In this document: in pieces, positions 63,946-64,000 of the stretch | Layout of the letters: every line of letters starts with the position of its first letter | How positions within the stretch are numbered: the stretch's first letter is position 1 | Assembly (NCBI GenBank): GCA_964016885.1 | Contig: OZ024759.1 | Location: 3,917,546-3,981,545 of the forward strand | Direction of reading: 5' to 3' | DNA length: 64,000 nucleotides | From: Eledone cirrhosa | Taxonomy: Eukaryota; Mollusca; Cephalopoda; Octopoda; Eledonidae | Notes under the pieces: model-generated | The model's database searches: none | The model's input: only the letters and a program-made list of their open reading frames with translations | What the model was told of the DNA's origin: nothing | Program-made: the position numbers and the translations under genes

Positions 63946-64000
63946 TACATCTTCTGTTTATTACATAATTCTGTTATACGTATTTCGAAGATGTCAGAGT

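Overview
The window looks like a stretch of a cephalopod, most likely octopus, nuclear genome. The reasons are widely spaced short exons with GT-AG borders, many copies of tRNA-headed SINEs of the kind known from octopus, several RTE-like LINEs, hAT, mariner and TTAA-flanked MITE relics, and very long minisatellites. No prokaryotic gene organisation is visible. The species call is inference; no search could be run.

The host gene is on the minus strand and crosses the whole window (about 62826 down to 6499, both gene ends outside). It encodes tandem eight-cysteine EGF-like modules of the MEGF10/11, Draper or SCARF type. Almost every exon is exactly 138 nt, in phase 1 at both ends, and encodes one 46-residue module, so modules can be added, lost or skipped without changing frame. 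I find 15 full-length open module exons, one of which has lost its acceptor AG. Three more are full-length but frameshifted, and seven are half-exon relics. A 1.7 kb, 54-bp minisatellite is built from the 3' half of a module exon and repeats a donor-like site in each unit. No signal peptide, transmembrane or cytoplasmic exon lies here.

Layout: 1-6.4 kb holds an RTE-like LINE, SINEs, AT tracts and two palindromic elements. 6.5-22 kb holds seven module exons between SINEs, a 5' truncated LINE nested in a MITE, a mariner relic, a hAT MITE, an inverted duplication, and 61-bp, 22-bp, 17-bp and GGT-type arrays. 22.8-28.9 kb holds the exon-derived array, a 61-bp array grown from a LINE C-terminus, and two good exons. 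29-47.6 kb is a 46-48-bp array plus two copies of a hAT-like element whose interior is a 31-bp minisatellite; that element was duplicated together with a module exon and its flanks. 47-50 kb is a cluster of module exons and pseudo-exons. 50.5-54.4 kb is a nearly full-length LINE interrupted by an LTR-like insertion. 55-58.6 kb holds an exon with a dead acceptor, two palindromes, another LINE and a frameshifted exon. 59-62.7 kb is a 51-bp array with higher-order structure, ending 20 bp from the most 5' module exon.

The most notable system is the module exon array itself. Exons are being duplicated, broken and turned into satellite DNA, and many of the large minisatellites start within tens of bases of an exon edge. 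Long open frames in the arrays are by-products of repeat units divisible by three and are not annotated as genes.
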